Positions 17,350-26,628 of a stretch of 64,000 bases of DNA are shown one piece after another (the first letter of the stretch is position 1; every line of letters starts with the position of its first letter). The notes beneath the pieces are model-generated. The model worked only from the letters and a program-made list of their open reading frames with translations, was not told where the DNA came from and searched no databases. The stretch comes from Pseudomonas sp. IPO3778 (GTDB lineage: Bacteria > Pseudomonadota > Gammaproteobacteria > Pseudomonadales > Pseudomonadaceae): positions 314,717-378,716 of the forward strand of contig NZ_JACARC010000034.1 of the NCBI RefSeq assembly GCF_013386825.1. The letters are read 5' to 3'. Position numbers and translations under genes: made by a program.

Positions 17350-18180
17350 ATGCTGCTGCGTTTTACCAAGATGCACGGGCTGGGCAATGACTTCATGGTC
17401 CTCGACCTGGTCAGCCAGCACGCGCACATCCTGCCCAAGCACGCCAAACAATGGGGTGACCGGCACACCGGTGTCGGTTTCGACCAGTTGCTGCTGGTGG
17501 AAGCACCGAGCAACCCGGAAGTGGATTTCCGTTACCGGATCTTCAACTCCGACGGTTCTGAAGTGGAACAGTGCGGCAACGGTGCCCGCTGTTTCGCCCG
17601 CTTTGTGCTGGACAAGCGCCTGACCGCCAAGCGGCAGATACGCGTCGAGACCAAAAGCGGCATCATCGAGCTGGATATTCGCAGCGACGGCCAGATTGGC
17701 GTCAACATGGGCGCGCCACGGCTGGTGCCGGCGGACATTCCGTTCCAGGCCACCGAGCAGGCCACCAGCTATGCGGTGGACGTGGACGGCAAGACCGTCA
17801 ACCTGGCCGCAGTGTCCATGGGCAACCCCCATGCGGTGCTGCGGGTGGATGACATCAACAGCGCACCGGTTCACGAACTGGGGCCGAAGATCGAAAACCA
17901 CCCGCGCTTTCCGGCGCGGGTTAATGTGGGTTTCCTGCAGGTCATCGACCGTTCCCGTGCGCAGTTGCGCGTCTGGGAACGCGGTGCCGGCGAAACCCAG
18001 GCCTGCGGCACCGGCGCTTGCGCCGCGGCCGTCGCTGCGATCAGCCAGGGGTGGATGGATTCGCCCCTGCTGATCGATCTGCCCGGCGGACGTCTGTCCA
18101 TCGAATGGGCAGGCCCCGGCCACCCGGTGAAAATGACCGGCCCGGCCACCCGCGTCTACGAAGGACAGGTCCGTCTATGA
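17350..18180 (+). CDS. dapF: Diaminopimelate epimerase
   Basis: A 276-residue enzyme starting MLLRFTKMHGLGNDFM. The two active-site cysteines are Cys75 in EQCGNGARCFARF and Cys219 in ETQACGTGACAAA. It interconverts LL- and meso-diaminopimelate for peptidoglycan and lysine. It is positioned between lysA and the DUF484 gene in one operon. Confidence 0.97.
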   Translation: MLLRFTKMHGLGNDFMVLDLVSQHAHILPKHAKQWGDRHTGVGFDQLLLVEAPSNPEVDFRYRIFNSDGSEVEQCGNGARCFARFVLDKRLTAKRQIRVETKSGIIELDIRSDGQIGVNMGAPRLVPADIPFQATEQATSYAVDVDGKTVNLAAVSMGNPHAVLRVDDINSAPVHELGPKIENHPRFPARVNVGFLQVIDRSRAQLRVWERGAGETQACGTGACAAAVAAISQGWMDSPLLIDLPGGRLSIEWAGPGHPVKMTGPATRVYEGQVRL

Positions 18181-18193
18181 GTGAGCACATCTA

Positions 18194-18910
18194 ATGACTG
18201 ATAAGCCTCAAGTACCCGCGCAAGCATCCCCAAGCGAAAGTCTGGAGGCCGCAGCTGTTGCGGCGTATCTGGAGGCTAATCCGGACTTCTTCGTCGAACA
18301 CGAAGAACTGCTGCCGGCCCTGCGTATTCCCCACCAGCGCGGCGACACCGTGTCGCTGGTGGAGCGGCAGATGAAGATCCTGCGCGAGCGCAATATCGAG
18401 ATGCGCCATCGGCTTTCGCAGCTGATGGACGTGGCCCGCGACAACGACCGCCTGTTCGACAAGACCCGCCGCCTGGTCCTGACCCTGATGGACGCGGCCA
18501 GCCTGGAAGAAGCGGTGATTGCCGTCGAAGACAGCCTGCGCCAGGACTTCCAGGTGCCCTTTGTGAGCCTGATCCTGTTCAGCGACAACCCGATGCCGGT
18601 GGGTCGCTGGGTCAGCGGCAGCGAAGCCCAGACCGCCATTGGCGGCCTGCTGTCCGAAGGCAAGACCATCAGCGGCACCCTGCGTGAGCATGAGTTGGAC
18701 TTCCTGTTTGGTGCCGAACAGCGCCAGCAGATCGGCTCCACGGCCGTGGTCGCCCTCAGCCATCAAGGGCTGCATGGCGTGCTGGCCATCGCCAGCCGTG
18801 ACCCGCAGCACTACAAAAGCTCGGTGGGCACGCTGTTCCTGAGCTACATCGCCGAAGTGCTGGGCCGCGTCCTGCCACGGTTCACCAGCGCATTGCGCGC
18901 GGTGCGCTAG
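18194..18910 (+). CDS. DUF484 family protein
   Basis: A 238-residue cytoplasmic protein: an N-terminal helical region with AAYLEANPDFFVEHEELL, then a GAF-like domain (about 100-230). It belongs to the DUF484/YigA family, always encoded between dapF and xerC in gammaproteobacteria. Function is unknown. The GAF fold suggests small-ligand binding. It starts 13 bases after dapF and stops two bases before xerC. Confidence 0.88.
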   Translation: MTDKPQVPAQASPSESLEAAAVAAYLEANPDFFVEHEELLPALRIPHQRGDTVSLVERQMKILRERNIEMRHRLSQLMDVARDNDRLFDKTRRLVLTLMDAASLEEAVIAVEDSLRQDFQVPFVSLILFSDNPMPVGRWVSGSEAQTAIGGLLSEGKTISGTLREHELDFLFGAEQRQQIGSTAVVALSHQGLHGVLAIASRDPQHYKSSVGTLFLSYIAEVLGRVLPRFTSALRAVR

Positions 18911-18912
18911 CC

Positions 18913-19812
18913 ATGGAACGACAACTGGACGCCTACTGCGCTCACCTGCGCAGCGAGCGCCAGGTGTCGCCGCATACCCTGGAAGCCTACCGACGGGACC
19001 TGAACAAGGTCCTGGCGTTCTGCCAGAAACAACAGATCGGCAGCTGGAAGGCCCTGGATATCCAGGGTTTGCGCAGCCTGATCGCCCGCCTGCACCAGCA
19101 AGGTCAGTCCTCCCGCAGCCTGGCGCGCCTGCTGTCGGCGGTGCGCGGCCTCTATCACTACCTGAACCGCGAAGGCCTGTGCGACCACGACCCGGCCAAC
19201 GGCCTGGCGCCACCCAAGGGCGAACGACGCCTGCCCAAGACCCTGGACACGGATCGTGCCCTGCAATTGCTCGACGGTGCCGTGGAGGATGACTTCCTGG
19301 CCCATCGCGACCAGGCGATCCTCGAGCTGTTTTATTCCTCGGGCCTGCGCCTGTCGGAGCTGACCGGGCTTAACCTGGATCAACTGGACCTGGCGGATGG
19401 CCTGGTGCAGGTGCTCGGCAAAGGCAGCAAGACCCGCGTATTGCCCGTGGGCAAGAAGGCCCGCGAGGCCCTGCTGCTGTGGCTGCCGCTGCGGGCCCTG
19501 GCCAACCCGGCGGATGACGCCGTGTTTATCAGCCAGCAAGGCCGGCGCCTGGGGCCACGGGCCATTCAGGTACGGGTCAAGGCCGCCGGCGAGCGCGAGC
19601 TGGGGCAGAACCTGCACCCCCACATGCTGCGGCACTCCTTTGCCAGCCACTTGCTGGAGTCGTCCCAGGACCTGCGCGCCGTGCAGGAACTGCTTGGCCA
19701 CTCCGACATCAAGACCACCCAGATCTACACCCACCTGGACTTCCAGCATTTGGCAACGGTGTACGACAGCGCCCATCCACGGGCCAAACGCATTAAGGGC
19801 AGTGACTCATGA
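18913..19812 (+). CDS. xerC: Tyrosine recombinase XerC
   Basis: A 299-residue site-specific recombinase with an N-terminal SAM-like core-binding domain (1-90) and a C-terminal catalytic domain. The catalytic set is visible: Arg in SGLRLSELTGL, Lys in GKGSKTR, HMLRHSF, GHSD and the nucleophile Tyr in TTQIYTHLD. With XerD it resolves chromosome dimers at dif. In P. aeruginosa and P. fluorescens the gene is also known as sss, linked to root colonisation. It overlaps the HAD gene by four bases. Confidence 0.97.
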   Translation: MERQLDAYCAHLRSERQVSPHTLEAYRRDLNKVLAFCQKQQIGSWKALDIQGLRSLIARLHQQGQSSRSLARLLSAVRGLYHYLNREGLCDHDPANGLAPPKGERRLPKTLDTDRALQLLDGAVEDDFLAHRDQAILELFYSSGLRLSELTGLNLDQLDLADGLVQVLGKGSKTRVLPVGKKAREALLLWLPLRALANPADDAVFISQQGRRLGPRAIQVRVKAAGERELGQNLHPHMLRHSFASHLLESSQDLRAVQELLGHSDIKTTQIYTHLDFQHLATVYDSAHPRAKRIKGSDS

Positions 19813-20507
19813 GCATCAAGCTGATCACCTTCGACCTGGACGATACGCTCTGGGATAACGTGCCGGTCATCATCAGCGCCGAGGCGTCGATGCGCGAGTG
19901 GCTGGCGACCCATGCCACCAAGGTGGGCGACTTGCCCCTGGAGAAGTTCGCCAGCCTTCGCCAGCAGGTGCTGGAGCGCCATCCGGAGCTTAAATATCGC
20001 ATCAGCGTGTTGCGCCACAAGGTGCTGCAACACGCTTTCGAGGAGGCTGGATATCCGCTGCCGGAAGCGGCGCAGATGGCGGATGTGTGCTTTGAAGCGT
20101 TCATCCACGCGCGCCACCAGCTCACGGTGTTTCCCGAAGCCGAGCCGATGCTGCAAGCGTTGCGCCGCGACTATCTGCTGGGCGTGATCACCAACGGCAA
20201 CGCCGATGTGCAACGTGTGGGGCTGGCGGATTACTTCCACTTCGCCCTGCGGGCTGAAGACATTGGCATCGCCAAGCCGGATGCGCGGCTGTTCCAGGAG
20301 GCCTTGCAGCGCGGTGGCGTTGAGCCGGGCGCGGCGGTGCACGTGGGGGATCATCCCGGTGATGACATTGCCGGTGCGCAGCAGGCGGGGTTGCGGGCGG
20401 TGTGGTTTAACCCGGCGGGCAAGGCCTGGGAAGCCGAAAAACGCCCGGATGCCGAGATTCGCAGCCTGACCGAGTTGCCAGAACTCCTCGCCCGCTGGAA
20501 CGCATAA
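19809..20507 (+). CDS. HAD-superfamily phosphatase, YigB type
   Basis: A 232-residue HAD hydrolase with motif I DLDDTLW, motif II TNG, motif III Lys in IAKPD and motif IV GDHPGDD. Its position directly after xerC matches E. coli yigB, whose product dephosphorylates FMN and a riboflavin-pathway intermediate. The exact substrate here is inferred only from that relation. Its ATG overlaps the xerC stop. Confidence 0.85.
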   Translation: MSIKLITFDLDDTLWDNVPVIISAEASMREWLATHATKVGDLPLEKFASLRQQVLERHPELKYRISVLRHKVLQHAFEEAGYPLPEAAQMADVCFEAFIHARHQLTVFPEAEPMLQALRRDYLLGVITNGNADVQRVGLADYFHFALRAEDIGIAKPDARLFQEALQRGGVEPGAAVHVGDHPGDDIAGAQQAGLRAVWFNPAGKAWEAEKRPDAEIRSLTELPELLARWNA

Positions 20508-20526
20508 CCTGATGATGAAGGGCTTT

Positions 20527-20659
20527 TGTGGCGAGGGAGCTTGCTCCCGTTGGGCTGCGAAGCGGCCCCTGAACCAGCCACGACGGCCTTTCTGAAAGAC
20601 CGCGTCGACCCAACCAGGGGGCGCTTCGCGCCCCAACGGGAGCAAGCTCCCTCGCCACA
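20527..20659. repeat. REPIN-like inverted repeat (family A), long version
   Basis: The arms start at 20527 (TGTGGCGAGGGAGCTTGCTC) and end at 20659 with the exact complement; pairing extends for about 27 bases. The arms match those of the element at 9956. The centre has a second inverted pair (GCGAAGCG and CGCTTCGC). The element lies between convergent HAD and sutA genes. Confidence 0.85.
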
Positions 20660-20712
20660 CACGCTCTTCACCCTTGGATGAGTATTAGCCCCAACCGTTT
20701 TGTTTCACCCAT

Positions 20713-20743
20713 GAAAAAGCCCGCAGCGACGGCGGGCTTTTTC
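20713..20743 (-). terminator. Bidirectional terminator after sutA
   Basis: A 12-bp stem GAAAAAGCCCGC paired with GCGGGCTTTTTC around a 7-base loop. It has A-rich and T-rich flanks on both sides, so it can serve sutA on the minus strand and the HAD operon on the plus strand. Confidence 0.85.
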
Positions 20744-20762
20744 AGCGAGCAGACAACAGGCC

Positions 20763-21089
20763 TTAGATAGGCCGGCTGCCGTACTTGTTATCAGGCTTCT
20801 TCGGTGGATCTGCCACCACGTTAGCCTCGACTTCCTGCACTTTGCCGCCTTTAGCGAGGAATTCTTCCATCGCACGGGCCAGCGCATCGCGCTCTTTGTT
20901 CTTGGCTTCTACGCTTGGCAGCTCGTCAACCGACACCGCAGCCTTGGCCTTGCCTTTGGCTGCCGGGGCCGGTGCATCGTCGCCACCGTCGTCGTCAGCC
21001 ACGTCTTCGGCAGCCGCCTCAAGACCTTCTTCGGTTTCGTCGTCGTCGCCTACTTCGAGGTCGTCGTTTTCCAGATCATCGTCGCTCAT
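20763..21089 (-). CDS. sutA: SutA, RNA polymerase-associated slow-growth regulator
   Basis: A 108-residue protein with a highly acidic, disordered N-terminal half (Asp/Glu runs from residue 2 to about 40), a short central helix LPSVEAKNKERDALARAMEEF, and a C-terminal tail ending PDNKYGSRPI. This is the three-part layout of Pseudomonas SutA, which binds RNA polymerase and raises expression of maintenance and ribosomal genes during slow growth. Identification rests on family memory of the helix and C-tail. Confidence 0.85.
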   Translation of the reverse strand: MSDDDLENDDLEVGDDDETEEGLEAAAEDVADDDGGDDAPAPAAKGKAKAAVSVDELPSVEAKNKERDALARAMEEFLAKGGKVQEVEANVVADPPKKPDNKYGSRPI

Positions 21090-21192
21090 GTTCTACCTCA
21101 TGACTTGCGAAAAGCAGATTAGTTATAGCCCAGCTTCGCCACCTGTCGACGACAGCCGGAAAAAAATCAACATCCACCGGATAACCAGTGGC

Positions 21193-21618
21193 CTATGCCC
21201 CATCACCGTGCAAGGTGGCGAGGACTTTACGAGCACCGCCATGATCACGGTGCTCGCCCAGATAAACACCTTGCCAGGTCCCCATCGCCAAGCGGCCGGC
21301 CCTTACCGGCAAACTCAGCTGGCAGCCCAACAGACTGGCCTTGAAGTGCGCCGGCAGATCATCCGGACCTTCGTCGTTGTGTTCATATCCCGCCGTACCT
21401 TGCGGCACCAGCGCATTGAAGAAACGTTCGAAGTCACGGCGAACCGCCGGGTCGGCATTCTCGTTGACCGTCAACGAGGCCGAGGTGTGCTGCAGCCACA
21501 AATGCAACAGTCCCACCCGACAGGCCTTCAATTCAGGCAGGCCGGCGAGCAACTCTTCCGTCACCAGATGAAAGCCCCGGGGCTTGGCCCGCAGGGTTAT
21601 CAGGGTCTGTTGCCACAT
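21193..21618 (-). CDS. YjbQ/UPF0047 family protein
   Basis: A 141-residue protein of the UPF0047 fold: GLLHLWLQHTSASLTVNENADPAV near the centre and LGEHRDHGG near the C-terminus, with conserved histidines. Such proteins are annotated as secondary thiamine-phosphate synthase because E. coli YjbQ has weak activity of that kind; the natural role is uncertain. It is a single gene between sutA and amtB on the same strand, with no clear operon partner. Confidence 0.88.
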   Translation of the reverse strand: MWQQTLITLRAKPRGFHLVTEELLAGLPELKACRVGLLHLWLQHTSASLTVNENADPAVRRDFERFFNALVPQGTAGYEHNDEGPDDLPAHFKASLLGCQLSLPVRAGRLAMGTWQGVYLGEHRDHGGARKVLATLHGDGA

Positions 21619-21784
21619 ACAGTTCTCCGCCCATCGGCGCGCATTCTAGCGCGCTCAGGAAAAAAACAAAGTGCCGAATACGCCTACATGCCTGTAAGAC
21701 ATTCGCACGCCGAAAAGTGCGGTGTGGATCCCATCACAAAGTCGCTGAAAAACCCATACACCTTTAGCCACAGACAAACCCCAG

Positions 21785-21820
21785 ACAAAAAAATGCCCGG
21801 CAAGCCGGGCATCTTTTTTT
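21785..21820 (-). terminator. Terminator after amtB
   Basis: An 8-bp stem ATGCCCGG paired with CCGGGCAT around CAAG, flanked by seven or more A on the left and T on the right. On the minus strand it follows the amtB stop directly. Confidence 0.85.
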
Positions 21821-21827
21821 CGCGTAC

Positions 21828-23168
21828 TTACAAGTTGTAGCCGCGTTCGTTGTGTTGCGCCAGGTCGAGGCCCACAGCCTCTTCCTCATCAGTCACCCGC
21901 AGGCCCATCACAGCGTCCAGCACCTTGAGGATGATAAAGGTCACGATCGCCGTGTAGATGACGGTGAAGCCGACGCCTTTGCACTGGATCCAGACTTGTG
22001 CCGCGATGTCGGTGGTGGTGGCGTTGAAGCCGCCCATCGCCGGTGCCGCGAACACGCCGGTCAGGATCGCGCCGAGGATACCGCCGATACCGTGTACGCC
22101 GAAGGCGTCCAGGGAGTCGTCGTAGCCCAGTTTGCGTTTCAGGGTAGTGGCGCAGAAGAAGCACACCACACCGGCCGCCAGACCGATCACCAGGGCGCCC
22201 ATCGGGCCCACGGTGCCAGCAGCTGGGGTGATTGCCACCAGGCCAGCAACCACACCCGAGGCGATGCCCAGGGCGCTTGGCTTACCGTGGGTGACCCACT
22301 CGGCGAACATCCAGCCCAGCGCTGCAGCAGCGGTAGCGATCTGGGTCACCAGCATCGCCATACCGGCAGTGCCGTTGGCCGCAGCAGCGGAACCGGCGTT
22401 GAAGCCGAACCAGCCGACCCACAGCATGGCCGCGCCCACCAGGGTGTAACCCAGGTTGTGGGGTGCCATTGGCGTGGTCGGGAAGCCTTTACGCTTGCCG
22501 AGTACCAGGCACGCTACCAGGCCGGCCACACCGGCGTTGATGTGCACCACGGTGCCGCCTGCGAAGTCCAGCACGCCCCAGTCGCCCAGCAACGAACCCG
22601 GACCGCCCCACACCATGTGGGCAATCGGTGCGTAGACCAGGGTGAACCAGATGCCCATGAAGATCAGCATCGCGGAGAACTTCATCCGCTCGGCGAAGGC
22701 ACCGACGATCAGCGCCGGGGTGATGATCGCGAAGGTCATCTGGAAGGTAATGAACACCGACTCAGGGAACAACGCCGCCGGGCCGGTGATGCTGGCCGGG
22801 GTCACACCCGAGAGGAACAGTTTGGACAAGCCACCTACAAACGAGTTGAGGTTGACGACGCCTGCTTCCATACCGGTCGTGTCGAACGCCAGGCTATAGC
22901 CGTAGACGAACCACAGGATGGAGATCAGGCCGGTGATGGCAAAGCACTGCATCATCACGGAAAGAATGTTTTTGGAGCGAACCATGCCGCCGTAGAACAG
23001 CGCGAGGCCTGGAATGGTCATGAACAGTACAAGCGCGGTGGACGTGAGCATCCACGCGGTGTCGCCGGAATTGAGGACTGGGGCAGGTACTGGGTCCGCC
23101 GCCATGGCCAGGGCCGGCATTACGAGGGACAACAGGGCTCCTAGCCCTGCGAATTTACGCAGAGTCAT
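21828..23168 (-). CDS. amtB: AmtB ammonium transporter
   Basis: A 446-residue membrane protein. The start is placed at MTLRKFAGLGALLSLVMPAL, a signal peptide ending near AMAAD, which is usual for AmtB; about eleven membrane segments follow. Family motifs are present: DTAWMLTSTALVLFMTIPGLALFYGGM, FGDW-like LGDWGVLDFAGGTVVHINAG, and DDSLDAFGVHGIGG with the pore histidine. It conducts ammonia and is blocked by GlnK under nitrogen sufficiency. It lies downstream of glnK in the conserved glnK-amtB pair. Confidence 0.96.
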   Translation of the reverse strand: MTLRKFAGLGALLSLVMPALAMAADPVPAPVLNSGDTAWMLTSTALVLFMTIPGLALFYGGMVRSKNILSVMMQCFAITGLISILWFVYGYSLAFDTTGMEAGVVNLNSFVGGLSKLFLSGVTPASITGPAALFPESVFITFQMTFAIITPALIVGAFAERMKFSAMLIFMGIWFTLVYAPIAHMVWGGPGSLLGDWGVLDFAGGTVVHINAGVAGLVACLVLGKRKGFPTTPMAPHNLGYTLVGAAMLWVGWFGFNAGSAAAANGTAGMAMLVTQIATAAAALGWMFAEWVTHGKPSALGIASGVVAGLVAITPAAGTVGPMGALVIGLAAGVVCFFCATTLKRKLGYDDSLDAFGVHGIGGILGAILTGVFAAPAMGGFNATTTDIAAQVWIQCKGVGFTVIYTAIVTFIILKVLDAVMGLRVTDEEEAVGLDLAQHNERGYNL

Positions 23169-23202
23169 ATTGTTTTCTCCTGGGGCGTTGGGGTTTGGCG
23201 GC

Positions 23203-23541
23203 TTAGATTGCGTCGGTATCGGTTTCGCCGGTACGGATGCGAATAGCCTGTTCCAGATTGACCACGAAGATCTTGCCGTCACCGATTTTGCCGGTGTTGG
23301 CGGCCTTGGTTATCGCCTCGATAACCCGGTCAAGATCCTTGTCGTCAATGGCGACATCAATCTTCACCTTTGGCAGAAAATCGACCACGTATTCCGCGCC
23401 GCGATACAGCTCGGTGTGACCCTTCTGCCGACCGAAGCCTTTGACCTCAGTAACGGTAATGCCCTGCACGCCGATCTCGGACAGTGACTCGCGTACATCG
23501 TCCAACTTGAACGGCTTGATGATGGCAGTGACTAGCTTCAT
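23203..23541 (-). CDS. glnK: GlnK, nitrogen regulatory PII protein
   Basis: A 112-residue PII protein: MKLVTAIIKPFKLDDVRESL at the start, the T-loop with uridylylation site Tyr51 in ELYRGAEY, and the C-terminal GKIGDGKIFVV. The ATG is placed at 23541; longer in-frame sequence upstream is not PII-like. It senses ATP/ADP and 2-oxoglutarate, is modified by GlnD and controls AmtB and GlnE. Transcription would normally need RpoN/NtrC, but no good -24/-12 element was found upstream. Confidence 0.97.
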   Translation of the reverse strand: MKLVTAIIKPFKLDDVRESLSEIGVQGITVTEVKGFGRQKGHTELYRGAEYVVDFLPKVKIDVAIDDKDLDRVIEAITKAANTGKIGDGKIFVVNLEQAIRIRTGETDTDAI

Positions 23542-23962
23542 GAAAACTCTCTCCCGAATTGGTGGACTTGCCCCAGGAAAACAAACCCGTCTCAAGTCTA
23601 AGCGCAGTGCCTGGCTTTGTAACGCTTCGTCGCCTTGGCATTTGCCATTGCAACGCTCGCTAACCACTGGTGACGAAACACCTACCCCGCTCCGTCGGCG
23701 CACTGCATCGTCACAGCGACTGCATCAGTGCATGGGTCATGATCGTCTAAGCAGAAAGCTTGCCAGCTCCGTAAAAATCACTGAAATCAGTCCTTTGTTC
23801 GCTTGTGCCCGCCTACCGGGCGCCGTTGCCACGAAGATACGCACGAAAACAGTGCGCGACCGCCCGGCCCCATGCGCGAAAAGCGTGCGTGGGCGGCGGT
23901 GAAAAAGACTATAGACGCTGCGTGATACACTGCCGGCCAACAGATTTTCCGGACTATTCACC
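23542..23962. other. Non-coding gap between glnK and ubiK
   Basis: A 421-base divergent intergenic region. No gene is supported in any frame. It must contain the glnK control region on the minus strand and the ubiK promoter on the plus strand. No canonical sigma-54 site, terminator or strong repeat was recognised. Confidence 0.6.
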
Positions 23963-24223
23963 ATGCTCGCGCCCAAAGACCTCCTCGACGCCCTGAGCGG
24001 CCACGCCTCCCGCCTGTTCAGCAGCGATACACCGCTGCCGCGCAATGAAATTGAAAGCCAGTTCAAGGCACTGCTGCAGAGCGGTTTCAGCAAGTTGGAC
24101 CTGGTAAGCCGGGAAGAATTTGACAGCCAGATGGTGGTGTTGGCGCGCACTCGGGCGCGGTTGGAAAGCCTTGAGGCCAAGGTGGCGGAGCTGGAAGCAC
24201 GCTTGACGCCGGCCGCCGAATAA
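23963..24223 (+). CDS. ubiK: UbiK (YqiC) ubiquinone synthesis accessory factor
   Basis: An 86-residue protein of the BMFP/YqiC family. It has an N-terminal amphipathic segment, a FKALLQSGFSKLDLVSREEFD block and a C-terminal coiled-coil that would make it trimeric. UbiK binds UbiJ and helps the aerobic ubiquinone-synthesis complex. In pseudomonads this gene sits next to glnK-amtB and upstream of yifB, as here. Confidence 0.9.
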   Translation: MLAPKDLLDALSGHASRLFSSDTPLPRNEIESQFKALLQSGFSKLDLVSREEFDSQMVVLARTRARLESLEAKVAELEARLTPAAE

Positions 24224-24275
24224 ACCGGCCCGGACGGGGCAGGTTTCGCCTGGCCCCGTTAAGCCGTTGCCACCG

Positions 24276-25388
24276 TCAGCTCACCCGCTGATAACCGCCG
24301 ACAACGCCCTTCTTCGACAATACCCACTGCCACAGCTGGATATCCCGCGCGCGAAACGCCCCTGCACATGACAGCAGGTAATAGCGCCACATCCGGTAAA
24401 AGCGCGGGCCAAATGTCTCGGCGAACTCCGGCCACGCCTGTTCGAAGTTTTCGCACCAGGCCATCAGTGTCTTGTCGTAGTCGGCGCCAAAGTTGTGCAG
24501 GTCCTCGGCCACAAATAACCCGTCCATGGCATCACCAATCTGCCCGATCGAGGGCAAATCACCATTCGGAAAGATGTATTTGTCGATCCACGGGTCCGGC
24601 GTGCTGTTGCGCTGGTTTTTGCCGATGGTGTGCAACAGGAACAGCCCGTCGTCTTTAAGGCAGCGGTTGGCCACCTCCATATACGCCCGATGGTTCTTGC
24701 GGCCCACATGCTCAAACATGCCGACGCTGGCGATATGGTCGAATTGCTCGTCGACGTCCCGGTAGTCCTGCAGACGAAACTCGATCGGAAGGTGTGAATA
24801 CTTGGCGCGCCCCCACTCTGCCTGCTCTTTGGATATGGTCACGCCAACACACTCCACACCGTAGTGCTCGGCGGCATGGCTCATGAAACTGCCCCAGCCA
24901 CAGCCGATATCCAGCACGCGCATGCCCGGTTTCAGGCCGAGTTTTTTACAGATGAGGTCCAGCTTGGCGAACTGCGCCTGCTCCAGGGTGGTGGCGTCTT
25001 TCCAGTAACCGCAGGTGTACGTCATGCGCGAGTCGAGCATGCGCGCGTAGAAATCGTTGCCCAAGTCGTAGTGGGCTTCGCCGACTTTCCAGGCGCGCTT
25101 CTTGTTTTGCAGGTTCAGCCATCGGGAGCTGAACGCATGAAACAACAAGGTGGCCGGGTTGGCCTGGTCGATCACCCGGGAACGCATGAGCCGGTAGAAA
25201 AACTCATCCAGCGCCTCGGCGTCCCAGCCGCCGTCCATGTAATCTTCGCCAAGACCAAGGTTGCCCTTGGCCAGGGCCAGGTCGAGCGTGCCACCGTGAT
25301 GCAGTCGCATATCCGCAGCCGACGGGCCGTTGACCTCGATCTGCGCCTGCGCCAGCAGCTCCCTTACGAAGCGCGCCCCCTGAGACAT
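24276..25388 (-). CDS. cfa: Cyclopropane-fatty-acyl-phospholipid synthase
   Basis: A 370-residue SAM-dependent enzyme. The start at 25388 (MSQGARFVRELLAQAQIEV) aligns with E. coli Cfa; a longer frame starting at 25466 is possible. Motifs include GLGEDYMDGGWD, the SAM-binding VLDIGCGWGSF, the active-site SVGMFEHVG and FGADYDKTLMAW. It converts unsaturated membrane acyl chains into cyclopropane chains, typical of stationary phase and acid stress. It is divergent from the LysR gene at 25623, which may control it. Confidence 0.93.
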   Translation of the reverse strand: MSQGARFVRELLAQAQIEVNGPSAADMRLHHGGTLDLALAKGNLGLGEDYMDGGWDAEALDEFFYRLMRSRVIDQANPATLLFHAFSSRWLNLQNKKRAWKVGEAHYDLGNDFYARMLDSRMTYTCGYWKDATTLEQAQFAKLDLICKKLGLKPGMRVLDIGCGWGSFMSHAAEHYGVECVGVTISKEQAEWGRAKYSHLPIEFRLQDYRDVDEQFDHIASVGMFEHVGRKNHRAYMEVANRCLKDDGLFLLHTIGKNQRNSTPDPWIDKYIFPNGDLPSIGQIGDAMDGLFVAEDLHNFGADYDKTLMAWCENFEQAWPEFAETFGPRFYRMWRYYLLSCAGAFRARDIQLWQWVLSKKGVVGGYQRVS

Positions 25389-25622
25389 CTCATCAGAACC
25401 GGAAAAAGAATGACGCGTTTTGTTAAGCACAATTGCTCTCCAGAAATAGCGTTGCCTTTGATTCATACACTGCGAGAAATCTGGCCATGGAAGCGTCTGG
25501 CAAGGCCCTTTGGGCGTCACTGGGAGCGCAGGCGTGGAACAGATGTAACAAATCTTATCCAGCCAATTTTTAAAGATATAATGAATTAATATTATGAAAA
25601 CCATGCAAAATTGGAATGCAAG

Positions 25623-26531
25623 ATGGACATCCGGGCACTCCGTTATTTCGTAGAAGTCGTGGACCAGCAGAGCTTCACCAAAGCGGCGGTAAAGCTGCAC
25701 CTGACCCAGCCAACGGTCAGCAAAATGGTGCAGCAACTGGAGTCGAGCCTTGGCCTGAAGTTGCTGGACCGCATGGGAAAACGCTTCACCCTGACGGACG
25801 CCGGAGAGATTGTGCGCAAGCGCGCCAAGGAAATGATCGCCCTGCACGATGAGATGACCGTGGAGCTGCAAGACCTGCAGCAGGTCGGACGCGGCGCCCT
25901 GCGCATGGGGCTTTCGCCCTCCACCCACCTCGCCCTGGCACCGATCTTTGCGGAGTACCACGCCCGCTACCCGAAGATCGAACTGAAACTGTTCGAAATC
26001 GGCGGCAACACCACCATTCAGGACCTGCGCCAAGGCACCCTGGAGTTCGGCACCATTTTGGACTCCCCGCGCGTGGCAGACATCTGGTCCGAATTTGAAT
26101 CAATGCCCCTGTTTGAATCGCCACTGTGTTTGCTCGCGCCCCATGACTCGCCCTGGCAAGGCCGCAGCTCGGTGGAGCTGAGCGAGCTGCACGCCAGCGA
26201 ATTCATCTTTTACGATGACACCTTCACCCTTAACCAATTTGTACTCGATGCCTGTGCCCAGGCCGGTTTTGAGCCGCGCATCAGCGGCCGCAGCAGCCAA
26301 TGGGACTTTATCGCCTCCCTGGTGCGGCTGGGGGTGGGCATCACCCTGCTGCCCCGGGCGTTCTGCGAAACCCTCGATGCGAGCCAGTTCAGCATCGCGG
26401 AAATCCAGTCGCCCGCGCTTAACTGGAGGCTGATGCTGGCGTGGCGTCGGCAGTGCAAGCTGTCGTTTGCGGCGCAGGCGTGGTTGACGTTGGCGAAGGA
26501 GTTTCTGTGCGTGCCGCCGTCCGACCACTAG
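25623..26531 (+). CDS. LysR-family transcriptional regulator
   Basis: A 302-residue regulator with an N-terminal winged helix-turn-helix (MDIRALRYFVEVVDQQSFTKAA...LTQPTVSKMVQQLE) and a C-terminal periplasmic-binding-protein-like effector domain. It resembles the CynR/CbL-type group. The ATG at 25623 is preferred to an in-frame TTG twelve bases earlier. It is divergent from cfa across 234 bases. Ligand and target genes are unknown. Confidence 0.9.
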   Translation: MDIRALRYFVEVVDQQSFTKAAVKLHLTQPTVSKMVQQLESSLGLKLLDRMGKRFTLTDAGEIVRKRAKEMIALHDEMTVELQDLQQVGRGALRMGLSPSTHLALAPIFAEYHARYPKIELKLFEIGGNTTIQDLRQGTLEFGTILDSPRVADIWSEFESMPLFESPLCLLAPHDSPWQGRSSVELSELHASEFIFYDDTFTLNQFVLDACAQAGFEPRISGRSSQWDFIASLVRLGVGITLLPRAFCETLDASQFSIAEIQSPALNWRLMLAWRRQCKLSFAAQAWLTLAKEFLCVPPSDH

Positions 26532-26628
26532 CACGATACGTTCTGTAAAACCTCGCCGCCGCGCTTCACCAGCACTGAACTACCCTTGAAAAACCGCAGG
26601 AAGCGGCCACTCATTTCAAGGATCGAGC

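Noticed and set aside
23597..23612. Possible sigma-54 promoter for glnK (minus-strand AGGCAC-N5-TTAGA)
   Set aside because: It has the GG element, but the GC dinucleotide of the -12 box is missing. No other position upstream of glnK keeps the correct 12-base spacing.
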